The position numbers and the translations under genes were made by a program. Source: Allium sativum (taxonomy: Eukaryota; Streptophyta; Magnoliopsida; Asparagales; Amaryllidaceae). Taken from it: a DNA stretch of 64,000 bases. The stretch lies in NCBI GenBank assembly GCA_030737875.1, contig CM060911.1, positions 98,104,599 to 98,168,598 on the forward strand, given 5' to 3'. This document shows positions 34,398 to 46,507 of the stretch, one piece after another. The notes beneath the pieces are model-generated. The model searched no databases. It was not told where the DNA came from and was given only the letters and a program-made list of their open reading frames with translations. Within the stretch, counting starts at the first letter, position 1. Every line of letters starts with the position of its first letter.

Positions 34398-34708
34398 TTG
34401 GGTTTTTCGTGAGTGGTATCTTTAATAATACTGTTCTTAAACCGAATGGAGTTAAGAAAATTAGAAACTGACTGGAGATTAGCTAAGTCGATTTGATAAT
34501 AATCAAAGTGAACTTCTGTGGAGGAAGACTGTTAGTACATATGGAATTTAAAAGGCTTTGTCGTTATTCCATTTATATTATTAGTCGGATACGGAAATTG
34601 ATATCGATTATATATTGATTTGTTTTTCCGTGAAGATTCCAGAATAAATGGAATGTGATTTGGGTCTATCGTGAAATGTGTTTTGAATGACATTAGTTCT
34701 TTAACCTA
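34398..34708 (+). repeat. Two 49-bp GGGTTT...AAACCC modules, element A 5' LTR
   Basis: Copies at 34398-34446 and 34660-34708 share TTGGGTTTATCGTGA and a TTCTTWAACC end, so each could fold back on its GGGTTT/AAACCC ends. The 3' LTR has four copies, 41510-41547, 41692-41740, 41829-41877 and 42162-42210. Confidence 0.75.
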
Positions 34709-34819
34709 GTTAAAGGCAGGATTACATGTCTATCGTTGTATTTCGAACTGTATGGTTGATCTCTGGTAAATATATACCTGTTTGGTGGCGGAGAATTTAT
34801 TCTCTTGCTTAACACCCTT

Positions 34820-34842
34820 CTCTAAGACGTACGAGCTTAGAG
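34820..34842 (+). ncRNA. Conserved LTR stem-loop, copy A1
   Basis: CTCTAAG, loop ACGTACGAG, CTTAGAG: a perfect 7-bp stem. It is the upstream of two copies in this LTR, inside a ~110-bp duplicated block. The predicted structure is inferred from pairing across six copies. Confidence 0.55.
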
Positions 34843-35740
34843 GTTATATATCGGCAGAAATCAATAGTACGGTGAAGATTATCGATGCGACACGTTTGTG
34901 TTTCCAAAGTTAAATAATCATTAATATTGATTTTTGGAAAGATTAAAACTAAGTGGAGTTTTAATGAATCTTTAATTAGATTAAAAGACGAATTTGATAA
35001 TTTAAATTATCAAATTCAGGAAATGATCGGGAATGGAGTATCACCAGTTTTGCTCCAAGCAATAGTTAAATCTTTAATTAGATTTGAACGTGAAATGGTA
35101 GTTAATATTTACCGATAACACCGTGGTGTTAGATATGGAGTATTACCAGTTTTTCTCCATGGGATGAATATGTTGGGATTGGGAAATAAAATAAATGATT
35201 ACTTCGGTGTGGTTCGCTAATCCCAACTAGTTTGGAAAACCTTAATATGGTTTGATATCCAAAGGAAGATTAAAGAATAAATTTAAAAGAATTTATCTTT
35301 GATAAAATTAATGGGAACCTATTCCCAAATGATGTGAATATTTGAATAAAAGAATAGTCTGAATTGGAATGAGGCATATGTTGTGTTTGTGTAACACTTG
35401 TTTATTATATACGCGGGTTATTTGGAAAGGCCGGGTTTATACCCATTCTGAATAACCGATTCGACGATAAGTCGACGATGAAGATGGTGGTTGAAGACCG
35501 GAGGTCTTCACATCGTTTGGATGATTACTGATGTCTTGATTGGGTAGTACACCCAAGATAAGGTAATAAGTGGTGATCGTCCAGACGTACATGGAGATCG
35601 ACGGATATGCGAGGACCTCTCTCCTGTATTGGACAAATGGGACGAGGAATAAGGTGCCTCCGGTTTCGTTCAGACCCAAAATGAACTTGTAAATGGATTG
35701 TGTGTCTGACATTGGATTTTATTATGTGTTGATTGATCTC

Positions 35741-35752
35741 TATAAATATATA
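35741..35752 (+). promoter_or_regulatory. TATA box before the conserved stem-loop
   Basis: TATAAATATATA lies 44 bp before the stem-loop at 35796. Transcription would start shortly before the stem-loop, which would then lie at the 5' end of the RNA (start of R). The equivalent site in the 3' LTR is TATTAAATATATA. In element B it is a weaker CAATATATATC. Confidence 0.5.
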
Positions 35753-35795
35753 TCTGTTTGGCGGCAGAGAACTTATTCTCTTGCTCAACGCCCTT

Positions 35796-35818
35796 CTCTG
35801 AGACGTACGAGCTCAGAG
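35796..35818 (+). ncRNA. Conserved LTR stem-loop, copy A2
   Basis: CTCTGAG, loop ACGTACGAG, CTCAGAG: a perfect stem in which the A-U pair of copy A1 is replaced by G-C. It follows the TATA box at 35741 and is immediately followed by GTTATATATC. Confidence 0.6.
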
Positions 35819-37083
35819 GTTATATATCGATAGGCAGCAGTCGGATGGAGTGAATTGCTTTTGTGGCATGCTGAGATGCAAATGATCAAGGCTTCTATTG
35901 AAAAGCAGAGTCTTGTGGTTGATGATCAAAGAATGGCCTGGGTGGAATAACTTTGTGTATGGCATTAATTCGTGAGCCTCACACCTCGGTATGAATCAAA
36001 AACGGGATCGTGACTACAGGGAGTGCACGAGGTTTCTTTCTAGCTATGGGTGGTGTCAGCGTTTTACAAGCCTTGACATTTATATTATTTTTACCTGTGT
36101 GGTTGTTGGAATGCGAGGCGCCTTGGATATATCGGTCTCTACGGAGTCGATGGATAGGTCAGACAGGACCGGGAAATGTGTGTTCAGGTATAACCAATCC
36201 GCTATGTGTGGACTGGCCTTGAAGATCCAAGGGTTCGCCAATGTCCAAACCCTGAGGCATTTGCTAGAGTGTCACGAAGCTGGCGAGGATGATCCCTTGC
36301 CTCGACTCATAGATGGAATCCAATTTCCAATATGTGACATTCAGTTTTATTTGTAGAGCCTAGTATGGCGGCATAGTAGCATAGGATACTATGTCGTCTA
36401 TGATTGATACTTTTATATTTGAAGTTGTTTTCATACATTTTACACTATAATAGTATCAAAATGATTTGTTTTAAACGTACCAAGCATATTTGGATATTAT
36501 AAGGTAAAACTCTATCCTCCGGCTTGCGTCGCATTGTGTGATGGGACATGAGTCTTATAATAGCTTCATTTTTTCAAAAAGCATTGCGCTGTTTGTTTTA
36601 TGCACTGGTATTCTTGGGAGGAAAACCCGTTCCATGTTATATGGCGTGGTCCCTTGATTTACTTTATTTTTAAAGTAAAGATTTAATAACTGTTTTAGTT
36701 CTCACACCAGTCATATGACTGACCTGGAGTTTATTGTTTTAACCTAAACTCTGGGTTCCCTTATTTTCCACACAGGCAGCTAGTAGTTTTGGTTTGCATA
36801 TTTATTCTTACATGATCCTGGATTTATAGCTGGGACTATACTCAGAAAGCTCTATATTCGTGTATTTCTTTCAGTTGTGTTTTGTGTTATTTTTCCGCTG
36901 CTATGTCTATTAAATCTCTGATATTTTCTGTGTAATATTATTTATTCATATTCTGTTATATTCTTGTACTCTGATGGAATTATTGGAATAAGCAATGAAA
37001 TGTATTTCCGTTTGTGTTCTGATTCGTCTTGTCCTCAAAGAAATCCGGGCTTTCCTTCACGGGGAAGTTCGGGTCGTTACATG

Positions 37084-37095
37084 TGGTATCAGAGC
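37084..37095 (+). promoter_or_regulatory. Element A primer binding site (tRNA-iMet)
   Basis: TGGTATCAGAGC begins two bases after the 5' LTR end (GTTACA at 37081). It is complementary to the 3' end of initiator tRNA-Met. Confidence 0.93.
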
Positions 37096-37144
37096 TTTGG
37101 TTTACAGAGCTCGAGGACAAGACACATTAGAACCGAATGAAAGA

Positions 37145-37225
37145 ATTCATCAGAGATTGGATTAGTAATATCCAATGAGAATGACTCATTAGAGATGGGA
37201 TCAGTAGTATCCTAGAATGAATCTG
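37145..37225 (+). repeat. Leader tandem repeat with GGAT/ATCC stem-loops, element A
   Basis: Two ~39-bp units share CATYAGAGATKGGAT. Each contains GGAT, seven bases, ATCC (37159-37173 and 37198-37212). They are placed about 65 nt after the primer site, where packaging or dimerisation signals of retroelements lie. Confidence 0.7.
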
Positions 37226-38091
37226 AAGAGTGTTATTTTTAAAATAAAAATTAAAAGCAAATTTTGTTTTGATTATTTAAACCTTATTCAACGTACTTGA
37301 ATATTTATTTGTATTGAATTTGGTCAATCCAATATATAAAGATTTTGCATGTACGCCTTGCAAACGTATATTCGAAGTTTTAATATACTGGATAGATATA
37401 GAATCACACTCTAGTCGCCCAAAGATGGTTCTGATGATCGCTATAGTATGTACATCATCAGAATTTATATTCGAGTTTCGAAAGTGGGATGTCTATATAT
37501 TTCGAATTGACTGGTGTAATAACCAAAACTAGATAGGTTATTGTTGTGATTTGGCATCAAAAATATGATTTTTGAAGATATATTAAAGTTATGCATTTGA
37601 AAAACTAATCAACTAATTGATTGCTGATTGTGTTGTTTGATTACTAGTTTGATTTATTAAATTTTGAACCATTAGGACAAATTGAATCAAAATATTGGAC
37701 TGAATTGAAAATTTATCGAAATTGCATATATGTACATGCATATATATTGAACAGGTCATAGCAAGGATGCTAGAGAAGAGGAATAAAATTGTATGCCCGA
37801 CAAATAGGTACATGTTTACTAATTTATTGGGTTTGGATGATTTTATTAGTCGATTGGCTAGCCGCTTGGCTTTTTCTTTTTCTTTTTGAGATGAGAGGGC
37901 CTGTGTGGCGGTTTGAGGATTTTCCCGGTGTTCCCCGTACAAAGGAGGTTATGGCGAAATTTTTCGAAAATTTAGGGTGTTCGCCAAATTTTTTTAAGAA
38001 TTGGAAAATTCTTAGAAACTGAAAAGTTGAAGAATGAAAGCCAGAATGAAAGTTGAGTTGGTTAGTTAAACAACTTTCAGCTCCGTTCCTT

Positions 38092-38124
38092 TTCGAGGAC
38101 GAAAAGATTTTAAGTGGGGGAGAT
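38092..38124 (+). promoter_or_regulatory. Pol-end relic and polypurine tract, element A
   Basis: TTC GAG GAC GAA at 38092-38103 encodes FEDE, followed by KILSGG, like the last codons of Tekay/Del pol. The polypurine tract AAGTGGGGGAGA is at 38112-38123, one base before the 3' LTR. Confidence 0.85.
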
Positions 38125-41100
38125 TGTAAGAACCCGGAAAATCAGAACCAATTTAAATTTTTTATTTTCGCAATTTTAATGAATTTTGAATATTTAAAAT
38201 GATTTATTTTAAATAATAACAACTAGAAATCTATTTTGAATAGAATTAGAATGTATATATTTATATAAATCAAAGTTAGAATATAAATATTTATTTTAAT
38301 TATAAACGAATTGGAAATAGCGCGGTAATTTGAAAATTCGATTTCAAATTTCAAATAAATGTGCCGGATTCAAAATAAACCGGATTTTAGTGAAACCAGA
38401 AATATTAGAATCTATTTGAAAATATCTTTCCAACGAATTAGACAAACTGAAATTTCATAGCGGGAATAAAAAGTTACGCCCAGTTGAAAATTCAGAATAG
38501 TCATTATGGAAATATAGCCCTTAAAAATGGAGATTTTGCAAACGACCTCCATTTTCGATGAAACCACTTTTCTTGGATCTGGAATGTCAAATTATTTCTA
38601 GATTTCAATTTTCATAATTTTTGGAATCAATATGTGAGCGTGGCGGATTTTTTTAGTTTGAATTTAATCGACTGAAAAATGACTATTTTTCAAACGGTCT
38701 CCAAATTCGACGAAATTAGTTTTGTTAGGACCGCATCGTCAAAACATAGCCAGATTTATTTTTCTGGAATTTTTGCGGTCTGTATGTGGCCCCGGTAAAT
38801 TTAAATGTACGTTTGAATTTTAATATATAATGATTTATATTTTAAATTTAGCGGAAACTGATCGAATTGGCTTTCGTGACATATCCCATTGTGTCCGGAA
38901 CAAGGGAAATTAGCTGCGGGCGACAGTCGGTGGGTTCGATTCGGGGTTCGTATGAGAAGGTTGTTATTTTTAGAAAAGGATATAAATATAAATTTTAAAC
39001 CCTAGATTTTCATTTAGAAAAAAAAAAAGAAGCCCCAAACCCGTCGTTCTCCCTCCAAGCACCCCTCCCCCAAATCCATCGTCGCCACCTCTTGGATGGC
39101 TAACACCACCGCGCCTGAGGCACCGCCCCCTCTGGTGATCGCCGCCCTCCCCTCCTCCCACTCCTCTTCTCTGTTCTCTCTCCCTCCCTCTAAATCGAAA
39201 CCCGCACCCAAAACAGTCGCCACCCTAACCGACCACCACTAGGCCACCGGAAACACCCCACCGCCGACCACCGTGCCTCTGCCGCCACCAACAGGTCCCG
39301 GCGCCTCCCCTTGGCCCTCCAACCCCGACGCTAGGCTCCCTCATGTCTCGATTCACGTGAAAGCCCACTGAAATTCTCCGCCACCACTGCCATTTCACTG
39401 CCGCTGACCAACAGAGCATCCCCCGAGCCTCCATCGACCACCTCATGCGCCGATGAGCTTTTATTTTCATTCTTTGCTGATTTATGTAATTAAAAATGCG
39501 ATTTTTAACCAGTTTACGCTATGGAAATATTTTTAGCAAAATAAAAATGTGATTTTTAACAACATAAAATTTTGATTTTTATATATGTATGATAATAAAA
39601 ATATGATTTTTATATTATAGAGATAATAAAAATGTGATTTTTACTATGAACAGCGTGAAGAAGATTGCATTGGAATTTTGAACAGAATCCAAACCATCGT
39701 CGTTAAAGAATGGCGGAGTGGATCCCAAAGATGATAACTTCTCACTTTAATTTATTTTCTAGTTAGAAATATATACTAGGACGCAGACGGTGCTTAGCAG
39801 CACCTGACACCGTCGTCCACAGACCATGGACGACTTGTTTGATTGATTGTATTGTGTTGTTGTGATTGATTATGATGCGAAATAAATTATTCATGTGTTG
39901 AATAAAATATATAATCATTAAAAATATCATTTTTAATGTGTAATTGAAATTAAAAATATTCAGTTGTTGAAATAAATATTCTGTAGTTAAAAATATAATT
40001 TTTAATGTGTATATGAATAAAATAAATATTCATTTACAAATTGAACGATTTGTTTATGTACACCCATTTGACTGATATTGATTAGGATGATATATTTTGC
40101 ACATCGCCCAACTGCACAAATAATAATCAGTGTTTGTTGTTTGGAAACCCCACACCGATATTGGGATGATATTGGACATACACTAATCCCAATATTTAGT
40201 TGTATGTCAATCAATTGGTTGCCAGGCTGTCATAAGCGTTGAATATTCATATTTAATGCTTATGCAGTGTAGAATGCACTGTGGATGATGGTTGATTGTT
40301 TATCATTGTTATTATATACATGTGTTGTATGGAATCCATATAATTGATATTATATGGTAATTGATTGAGTCTCATTCGAATTTGGAAAATGAAGAATATT
40401 TTAAAATAATATATTCATGTGTTGAATAGAATAAATAAAGAATATTTTAAAATAATATATTCATGTGTTGAATAGAATAAATAAAGAATATTTTAAAATA
40501 ATATGTTCATGTGTTGAATAAAATATATTCATGTGTTGAATAAAATATATTCATGTGTTGAATAAAAGCGTGTTGATTAGATATGTGGCATTTTGACGCG
40601 AACGATATTTATATCAATTTTATTCATTTTTATAATGAATATCGAAAAGGGAGTGATTTCAAAATCTAATGTTTTGAAAATACTATCATTTATATATCGA
40701 TGATATGGAATATTCAATTTTGATTTGAAATTGAATATGAAGTTGAAATCGTTTTGAAAATGAATTTAAAACGATTTATAAAATACATGTTAAATGGAAA
40801 TCGACGAAATATATATAATATATTATATATATAATGGCTTGAATAGAACGCGCCACACCGCGGTAGTTCGCGAATTTTGACCATTGACTTCGAACGGACA
40901 TTACGGGAGATCCGACCGTCGGATTCTCCTAAAAGCAGAACCTTGGGTTCGTATCAAAAAGAGATTTCTAATGAAAATGAGAGATTTGAAATCTAATGGT
41001 TGGATTTGGAATTATGTCCAAATCAAATTTGGAAAAGGTCGCTGTAAGTGAAGATCGATGACCGTTTATGGAAATTGACTGTAGGGGCCTTGATAAAATT

Positions 41101-44100
41101 ATTAAAAATATCAATAATTTGTATAAAATCATAATAAAAGATTTGGAAAGAACTAGGATGAAAAATTCCATATTTGAAAAGTTAAAATATATTTTATCGA
41201 AATGAACAAGTTATGAACTAGAATTATAATCAAATATTTTTAAAAAAATTAAACTGGATTTGAAATTGTTTTAAAAATAACCGAAATTTCCAATATATGA
41301 ATTGGAATGGATTTGAATCGAAATTATCTTCAGAATATTTCGATATTGGATTCTGTGATTATACGGATATTGTGGAGGAATTTGGAAGATATACAAATCA
41401 TTATTCCAATACGATATTTGTTGGTTTCAGAATTTGATATTGAATATAAGCCAATATATTTTCTATTCAGAGCCTTGTATTTAATATCAAATTGGATTTT
41501 GGGTTTGTCGTGAGTGGTATCTTTAATAATACTATTCTCAAACCCAATGGAGTTAAGAAAATTAGAAACTGACTGGAGATTAGCTAAGTTGAATGGTTTC
41601 CTAGGTATTGATCTGATGTTGGTTTCGGCCTTCGGGTTTAATACTTAGGGAATTGTTCTCTTACTAATTTACGGTTAGAGACTGATTGGATTTTGGATTT
41701 GTCGTGAACTGTGTTTTAAATGACACTGTTCTTAAACCCAGTGTGAAAAGAATAAATCTTTTAATTAAGATTTAAAGAAGTATTACTAATTAATTAACAT
41801 TTAATTGGAACTGAAAATGGAATGTGAATTGGGTTTATCGTGAGCTGTGTTTTCAAGGACATTCGTTCTTTAACCCGATTTACAGTGAAATGGGAGTTGG
41901 AATTTATAAATCTTTTTATTAAGATTTAATAGGAATTTTCCAAAGTAAAGTTTTCCAATTTAATATATTAAATTGAAATTGAATGGAATTCGATTTGATA
42001 ATAATCAAAGTGAACTTCTGTGGAGGAAGACTATTAATACATATGGAATTTAAAAGGCTTTGTCGTTATTCCATTTATATTATTAGTCGGATATGGAAAT
42101 TAATATCGATTATATATTGATTTGTTTTTCCGTGAAGATTCCAGAATTAATGAAATGTGATTTGGGTTTATCGTGAACTGTGTTTTAAATGACTTTAGTT
42201 CTTTAACCCAGTTAAAGGCAGGATTACATGTCTGTCATTGTATTTCGAACTATATGGTTGATCTCTGGTAAATATATATCTGTTTGGTGGCGAAGAATTT
42301 ATTCTATCGCTTAATACCATTCTCTAAGACGTACGAGCATAGAGGTTATATATCGGTAGAAATCAATAGTACGGTGAAGATTGTCGATGCGGCATGTTTA
42401 TGTTTCCAAAGTTAAATAATCATTAATATTGATTTTGGAAAGATTAAAACTAAATGGAGTTTTAATGAATCTTTAATTAGATTGAAAGATGAATATGATA
42501 ATTTAAATTATCAAATTCAGTAAATGATCGGGAATGGAGTATCACCTGTTTTGCTCCGATTGATATTTAAATCTTTAATTAGATTTGAACGTGAAATGGT
42601 AATTAATATTTACCGATAACGTCGCGGTGTTGGATATGGAGTATTATCAGCTTTGCTCCATGGGATGAATAGGTTGGGATTGGGAAATAAAATAAATGAT
42701 TACTTCGGTGTGGTTCGCTAATCCCGACTGGTTTGGAAAACCTTAATATGGTTTGATATCCAAAGGAAGATTAAAGAATAAATTTAAAAGAATTTATCTT
42801 TGATAAAATTAATGGGAACCTATTCCCTAATGATGCGAATATTTGAATAAAAGAATATTCTGAATTGGAATGAGATGTATGTTGTGTTTGTGTAACACTT
42901 GTTTATTATATACACGGCTTATTCGGAAAGGCCGGGTTTATACCCATTCTGAGTAACTGATTCGACGATAAGTCGACGATGAACACGGTGATTGAAGACC
43001 GGAGGTCTTCACGTCGTTTCGATGATTACTGATGTATTGATTGGGCATTACATCCAAGACAAGGTAATAAGTGGTGATCGTCCAGACGTACTTGGAGATC
43101 GACGGATATGCGAGGGCCTCTCTCCTGTATTGGACATATGGGACGAGGAATAAGGTGCCTCCGGTTTTGTTCAGACCCAGAACGAACTTGTAAATGGACT
43201 ATGTGTCTGACATTGGATTTTATTCTATGTTGATTGATCTCTATTAAATATATATCTGTTTGGCGGCGGAGAATTTATTCTCTTGCTTAACGCCCTTCTC
43301 TGAGACGTATGAGCTCAGAGGTTATATATCGATAGGCATCAGTCGCATGGAGTGAATTGCCTGTGTGGCATGCTGAGATGCAAATGATCAAGGCTTCTGT
43401 TGAAAAGCAGAGTCTTTTGGTTAATGATCAAAGCATGTCCTGGGTGGCATAGCTTTGTGTATGGCTTTAATTCGTAGGCCTCACACCTCGGTATGAGTCA
43501 AAATTGGGATCGTGACTGTAGGGAGTGCACGACGTTTCTTTCTAGCTATTGGTGGTGTCAGCGTTTTACAATCCCTGACATTTATATTATTTTTACTTGT
43601 GTGGTTGTTGGAATGTGAGGTGCCTCGGATATATCGGTCTTTACGGAGCCGATGGATAGGTCCGACTGGACCGGGAAACGTGTGTTCAGGTACAACCAAT
43701 CCGCTATGTATGGACCGACCCTGAAGATCCAAGGGTTCGCCAGCATCCGAACCCTTAGGCATTTGCTAGAGTGTCTCGAAGCCAGCGAGGATGATCCCTT
43801 GCCTCAACTCATAGATGGAATCCAATTTCCAATACGTGACATTTGGTTTGATTTGTAGATCCTAGTATGGTGATATAGTAGCATGGGATACTATGTCGTC
43901 TATGATTGATACATTTATATTTGAAGTTGTTTTCATACACTTTACACTATAATAGTATCAAAATGATTTGTTGTAAATGTACCAAGCATGTTTGGCTATT
44001 ATATGGTAAAACTCTATCCTCCGGCTTGCGTTGCATTGTGTGATGGGACCTGAGTCTTATAATAGCTTCATTTTTCCAAAAAGCATTGCGCTGTTTGTTT

Positions 44101-44561
44101 TATGCACTGGTATTCTTGGGAGGAAAACCCGTTCCGTGTAACATGGCGTGGTCCCTTGATTTACTTTATTTTTAAAGTAAAGATTTAATAACTGTTTTAG
44201 TTGTCGTACCAGTCAAATGACTGACCTGGAGTTTATTGTTTTAACCTAAACTACGGGTGCCCTTATTTTCCACACGGATAGCTAGTAGTTTTAGTTTGCA
44301 GATTTATTCTTACAGGATCCTGGATTTACAGTTGGGACTATACTCAGAAAGCTATGTATCCGTGTATTTCTTTCAGTTGTGTTTTGTTTTATTTTTCCGC
44401 TGCTATGTATATTAAATCTCTGATATTTTCTATGTAATATTATTTATTCATACTCTGTTATATTCTTGTATTCCGATGAATGTTCTTCCGTTTGTGTTCT
44501 GATTCGTCTTGTGCTCAAAGCAATCCGGGCTTTCCTTCACGGGGAAGTTCGGGTCGTTGCA
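38125..44561 (+). repeat. Element A 3' LTR (6437 bp)
   Basis: It begins TGTAAGAACCC and ends GGTCGTTGCA. It is collinear with the 5' LTR except for an extra segment of about 400 bp at 41590-41995 carrying two more GGGTTT modules, and small indels. Stem-loops are at 42322-42344 (one mismatch, CATAGAG on the right arm) and 43298-43320 (perfect). Confidence 0.93.
43298..43320 (+). ncRNA. Conserved LTR stem-loop, 3' LTR copy
   Basis: CTCTGAG, loop ACGTATGAG, CTCAGAG. The stem is identical to copy A2, with one loop change. The upstream partner copy at 42322-42344 has lost one pair. Confidence 0.55.
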
Positions 44562-45100
44562 GCTGCCTTGAAAGAAGAAGTAAAGAAATTAAGATATAAC
44601 GGATTTATCAGAGATGCTGTATATTCCGACTGGATATCAAACCCCGTACTTGTCACGAAAGTAAATGGAAGGATGGTAGCATTGAGTGGATTTATTTCCA
44701 GAGTTACTGACAAATGCATCCCTTTCTTCGATTTGATAGAGCGAGGGAAGTGCAACTTTAATTAGAACCAAGATTGCATTGAAGCATTTCAAAATTGCTG
44801 AGTCATTTAGAGAGGCCGCCAATATTATCTAAGTCGGTAGATCACAAAGATCTATTCGTGTACTTGGCAATATCGTCGCATGCGATCAGCCCAGCACTTG
44901 TTCGTAAATAGAATAAAGTTCATAAACTAGTGTATTATGTGAGCAAAAGTTAGCAGCGGCCGAACGCAACTACCCAAAGACTAAAAAGCTCGCCTACAAC
45001 TTATTGATTGATTCGAGAAAACTCTGCCACTATTCAAGCTCATCCGATTGTGATATACGCTAACCAACTGCAACAACGGGTCTTGTAACAACCTGAGACA
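44562..45100 (+). pseudogene. Tat-lineage gypsy RT and start of RNase H (continuation)
   Basis: Directly after element A the Tat frame resumes as AALKEEVKKLRYNGFIRDAV, then YSDWISNPVLVTKVNG and the DKCIPF that normally leads to the palm. The central RT with its YxDD motif is missing: the sequence jumps to the thumb/RNase H region, with DHKDLFVYLAISSHAISPAL, KVHKLVYYVSKS and KLAYNLLIDSRKLCHY in shifted frames. An internal deletion of about 300 bp of RT is implied. Confidence 0.82.
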
Positions 45101-46507
45101 TCTGGAAGATAGCTCAAATGGAACATCGAGCTTAGCCAATCTGATCTCATTTCTCTCCCAACGAAGTCCTTACAGGGCGAATCCCTAGAAGACTTCATCG
45201 TTGAGTTCACCATTCCAGAATAGGATGTTTTAGATGAAGAATATGGCCCTTCAGAACAAGATATTAAATCAAGCACCTGGAAGTTGTACACAGACGGTGC
45301 TCGAAATGATCGACGGTCTGGTGCCAGAGTCGTGATGATAACTCCTGGAGGATGATCAATTTACTATGCCTTGCGACTGAATTTTTACGCTATCAACAAC
45401 AATTTCGGGTTTGAAAGGAGCTTTAAGCAAAGGGACCATGACTTGCTACTTACCTAGAAAGGATCAAAGAGCTTTTGGACGACTTAGCATTACATCATAT
45501 CTCATATTCCAGACATAGAAAATCGAAAGGTGGACAAGCTGGCCAAATTAGCAAGCTCTGATACTCCAAAGGAGATGGAAATGGTCCCAATCGAAACACT
45601 AGAAACTTCGAGCACAGATCAGTTGGAAGTTGATCCAGTGTCGAAGACCGAGCCCGAGTAGAAGTCAAAGATGACCCACATAAAAAACTTCCTGTAACAT
45701 GGAGCGTTGCTGACAAGAAAAAGTGAAAGGTGTACAATTGTTCGTAAAGTTCCAAGATACGATTTCCAAGGCAACATCGCTTATTTCCCTTGGAAGGTCA
45801 TCCCGAGATAAACGTCAACGAATCTGGTTTTAGAAATCATCGCCCTAAAAGGTTCGGCAAAAGCACTTGCTGACTTCCCGCTTGATGGAAGATGTACACA
45901 AATGGGACTTCTAGTGGTTAACCTTATGACAATAGAAGGTGAATATTCACAAATTGACTACCTTCATTGACCATTCGTCGATTGATTCGTGCCCCAAACG
46001 CAAGGGGCAACTCGGAAATCTTAACATGAACTGCTCATGATTCCACTATCTAGTTCAAAGCTAACGCAACATTAGCTTGCATGACCGACTGCCTCTGTCT
46101 TTCCTGAAGATTGGCGAGCTAAGGGTTTGGAACACTTAGGCTTGGATGTTCATCGATTGTCCACACATCAGCTCTTATTACCAGCATAGGATTGAAGATA
46201 CGTGCGGATAGACGAAGCATGTCTATCTTTATAGCCCCCGCATCCACTTTCTGACATGGAAAGGGCTAAGCTTCTACAAGCATGGATTCGTTTTCATCCA
46301 TACCATACTTTCTAGCATGGAAAGTGCAAAGTTTCTATGAGCATGGGTGTCCTTACTCCCCTGCCAATTTCCATTATAGCATTGACAAGATGAGATGCTA
46401 CCATTACTGGTTTTGATCTGATTACCTGACCCTCATTCCTTACCCTTGACATTGGGACAAGAAGGAAATTCAAAGGGGATGCGATCTCGTCATTCGCTCA
46501 CCAGAAT
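45101..46507 (+). pseudogene. Tat-lineage second (archaeal-type) RNase H and downstream pol, decayed
   Basis: The segment continues ETSGR*LKWNIELSQSDL, SLEDFIVEFT and then WKLYTDGARNDRRSGA with VVMITPGG and IYYALRLNFYAINNN. This is the extra RNase H with the YTDGA motif that marks the Tat lineage. Farther right are EEN/ADALAKLAS-like and SW..PI..FL-like fragments, then sequence without clear integrase motifs. Near 46228-46345 a ~53-bp phrase around ACTTTCTRRCATGGAAAG is directly repeated. Stops are frequent. The segment ends at the AGAAT target of element B. Confidence 0.78.

Larger units (their letters stand above)
31013..37081 (+). repeat. Element A 5' LTR (6069 bp)
   Basis: It begins TGTAACAACC and ends GGGTCGTTACA. 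In order it holds an AT-rich start, a TATA box and GC-rich leader (31.9-32.35 kb), a splice-like exon (32.55 kb), a 22/45-bp tandem array (33.25-33.43 kb), a CCGTCGGATT block (33.7-33.87 kb), two GGGTTT modules, two copies of a stem-loop block (34.8 and 35.8 kb), and a region conserved with element B up to the end. No conserved open frame was found. Confidence 0.93.
37082..38124 (+). other. Element A internal region, non-coding
   Basis: It starts with the primer site and a leader of two ~39-bp repeats, continues as AT-rich sequence without gag or pol motifs, and ends with the pol-end codons and polypurine tract. Two short open frames (37314-37532 and 37789-38022) show no family motif. The second ends in a hydrophobic-then-basic tail that I do not recognise. 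Confidence 0.85.
31013..44561 (+). mobile_element. Element A: non-autonomous LTR retrotransposon with giant LTRs (13.5 kb)
   Basis: Both ends are TGTAA...TTGCA/GTTACA and the flanks are a perfect 5-bp duplication, GCTGC at 31008-31012 and 44562-44566. The insertion splits the Tat pol frame exactly (ERSAA before, AALKEEVKK after). LTRs are 31013-37081 (6069 bp) and 38125-44561 (6437 bp). The internal part is only 37082-38124 (1043 bp), with a tRNA-iMet primer site, a short leader, no gag or pol, and a polypurine tract. The end codons of a chromovirus-type pol (FEDEKIL) survive before the tract. The structure is LARD-like, but the LTRs make up about 92% of the element. It must have used proteins from another element. 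The LTRs differ by many substitutions and a ~370-bp indel, so it is older than element B. Confidence 0.93.

Noticed and set aside
35991..36356. 121-codon open frame in the element A LTR, with partial counterparts at 43652 and 53050
   Set aside because: Between the two A LTRs most differences in the shared C-terminal part change the amino acid, and the element B counterpart reads in another frame. DNA is conserved but protein is not, so it is treated as non-coding LTR sequence.
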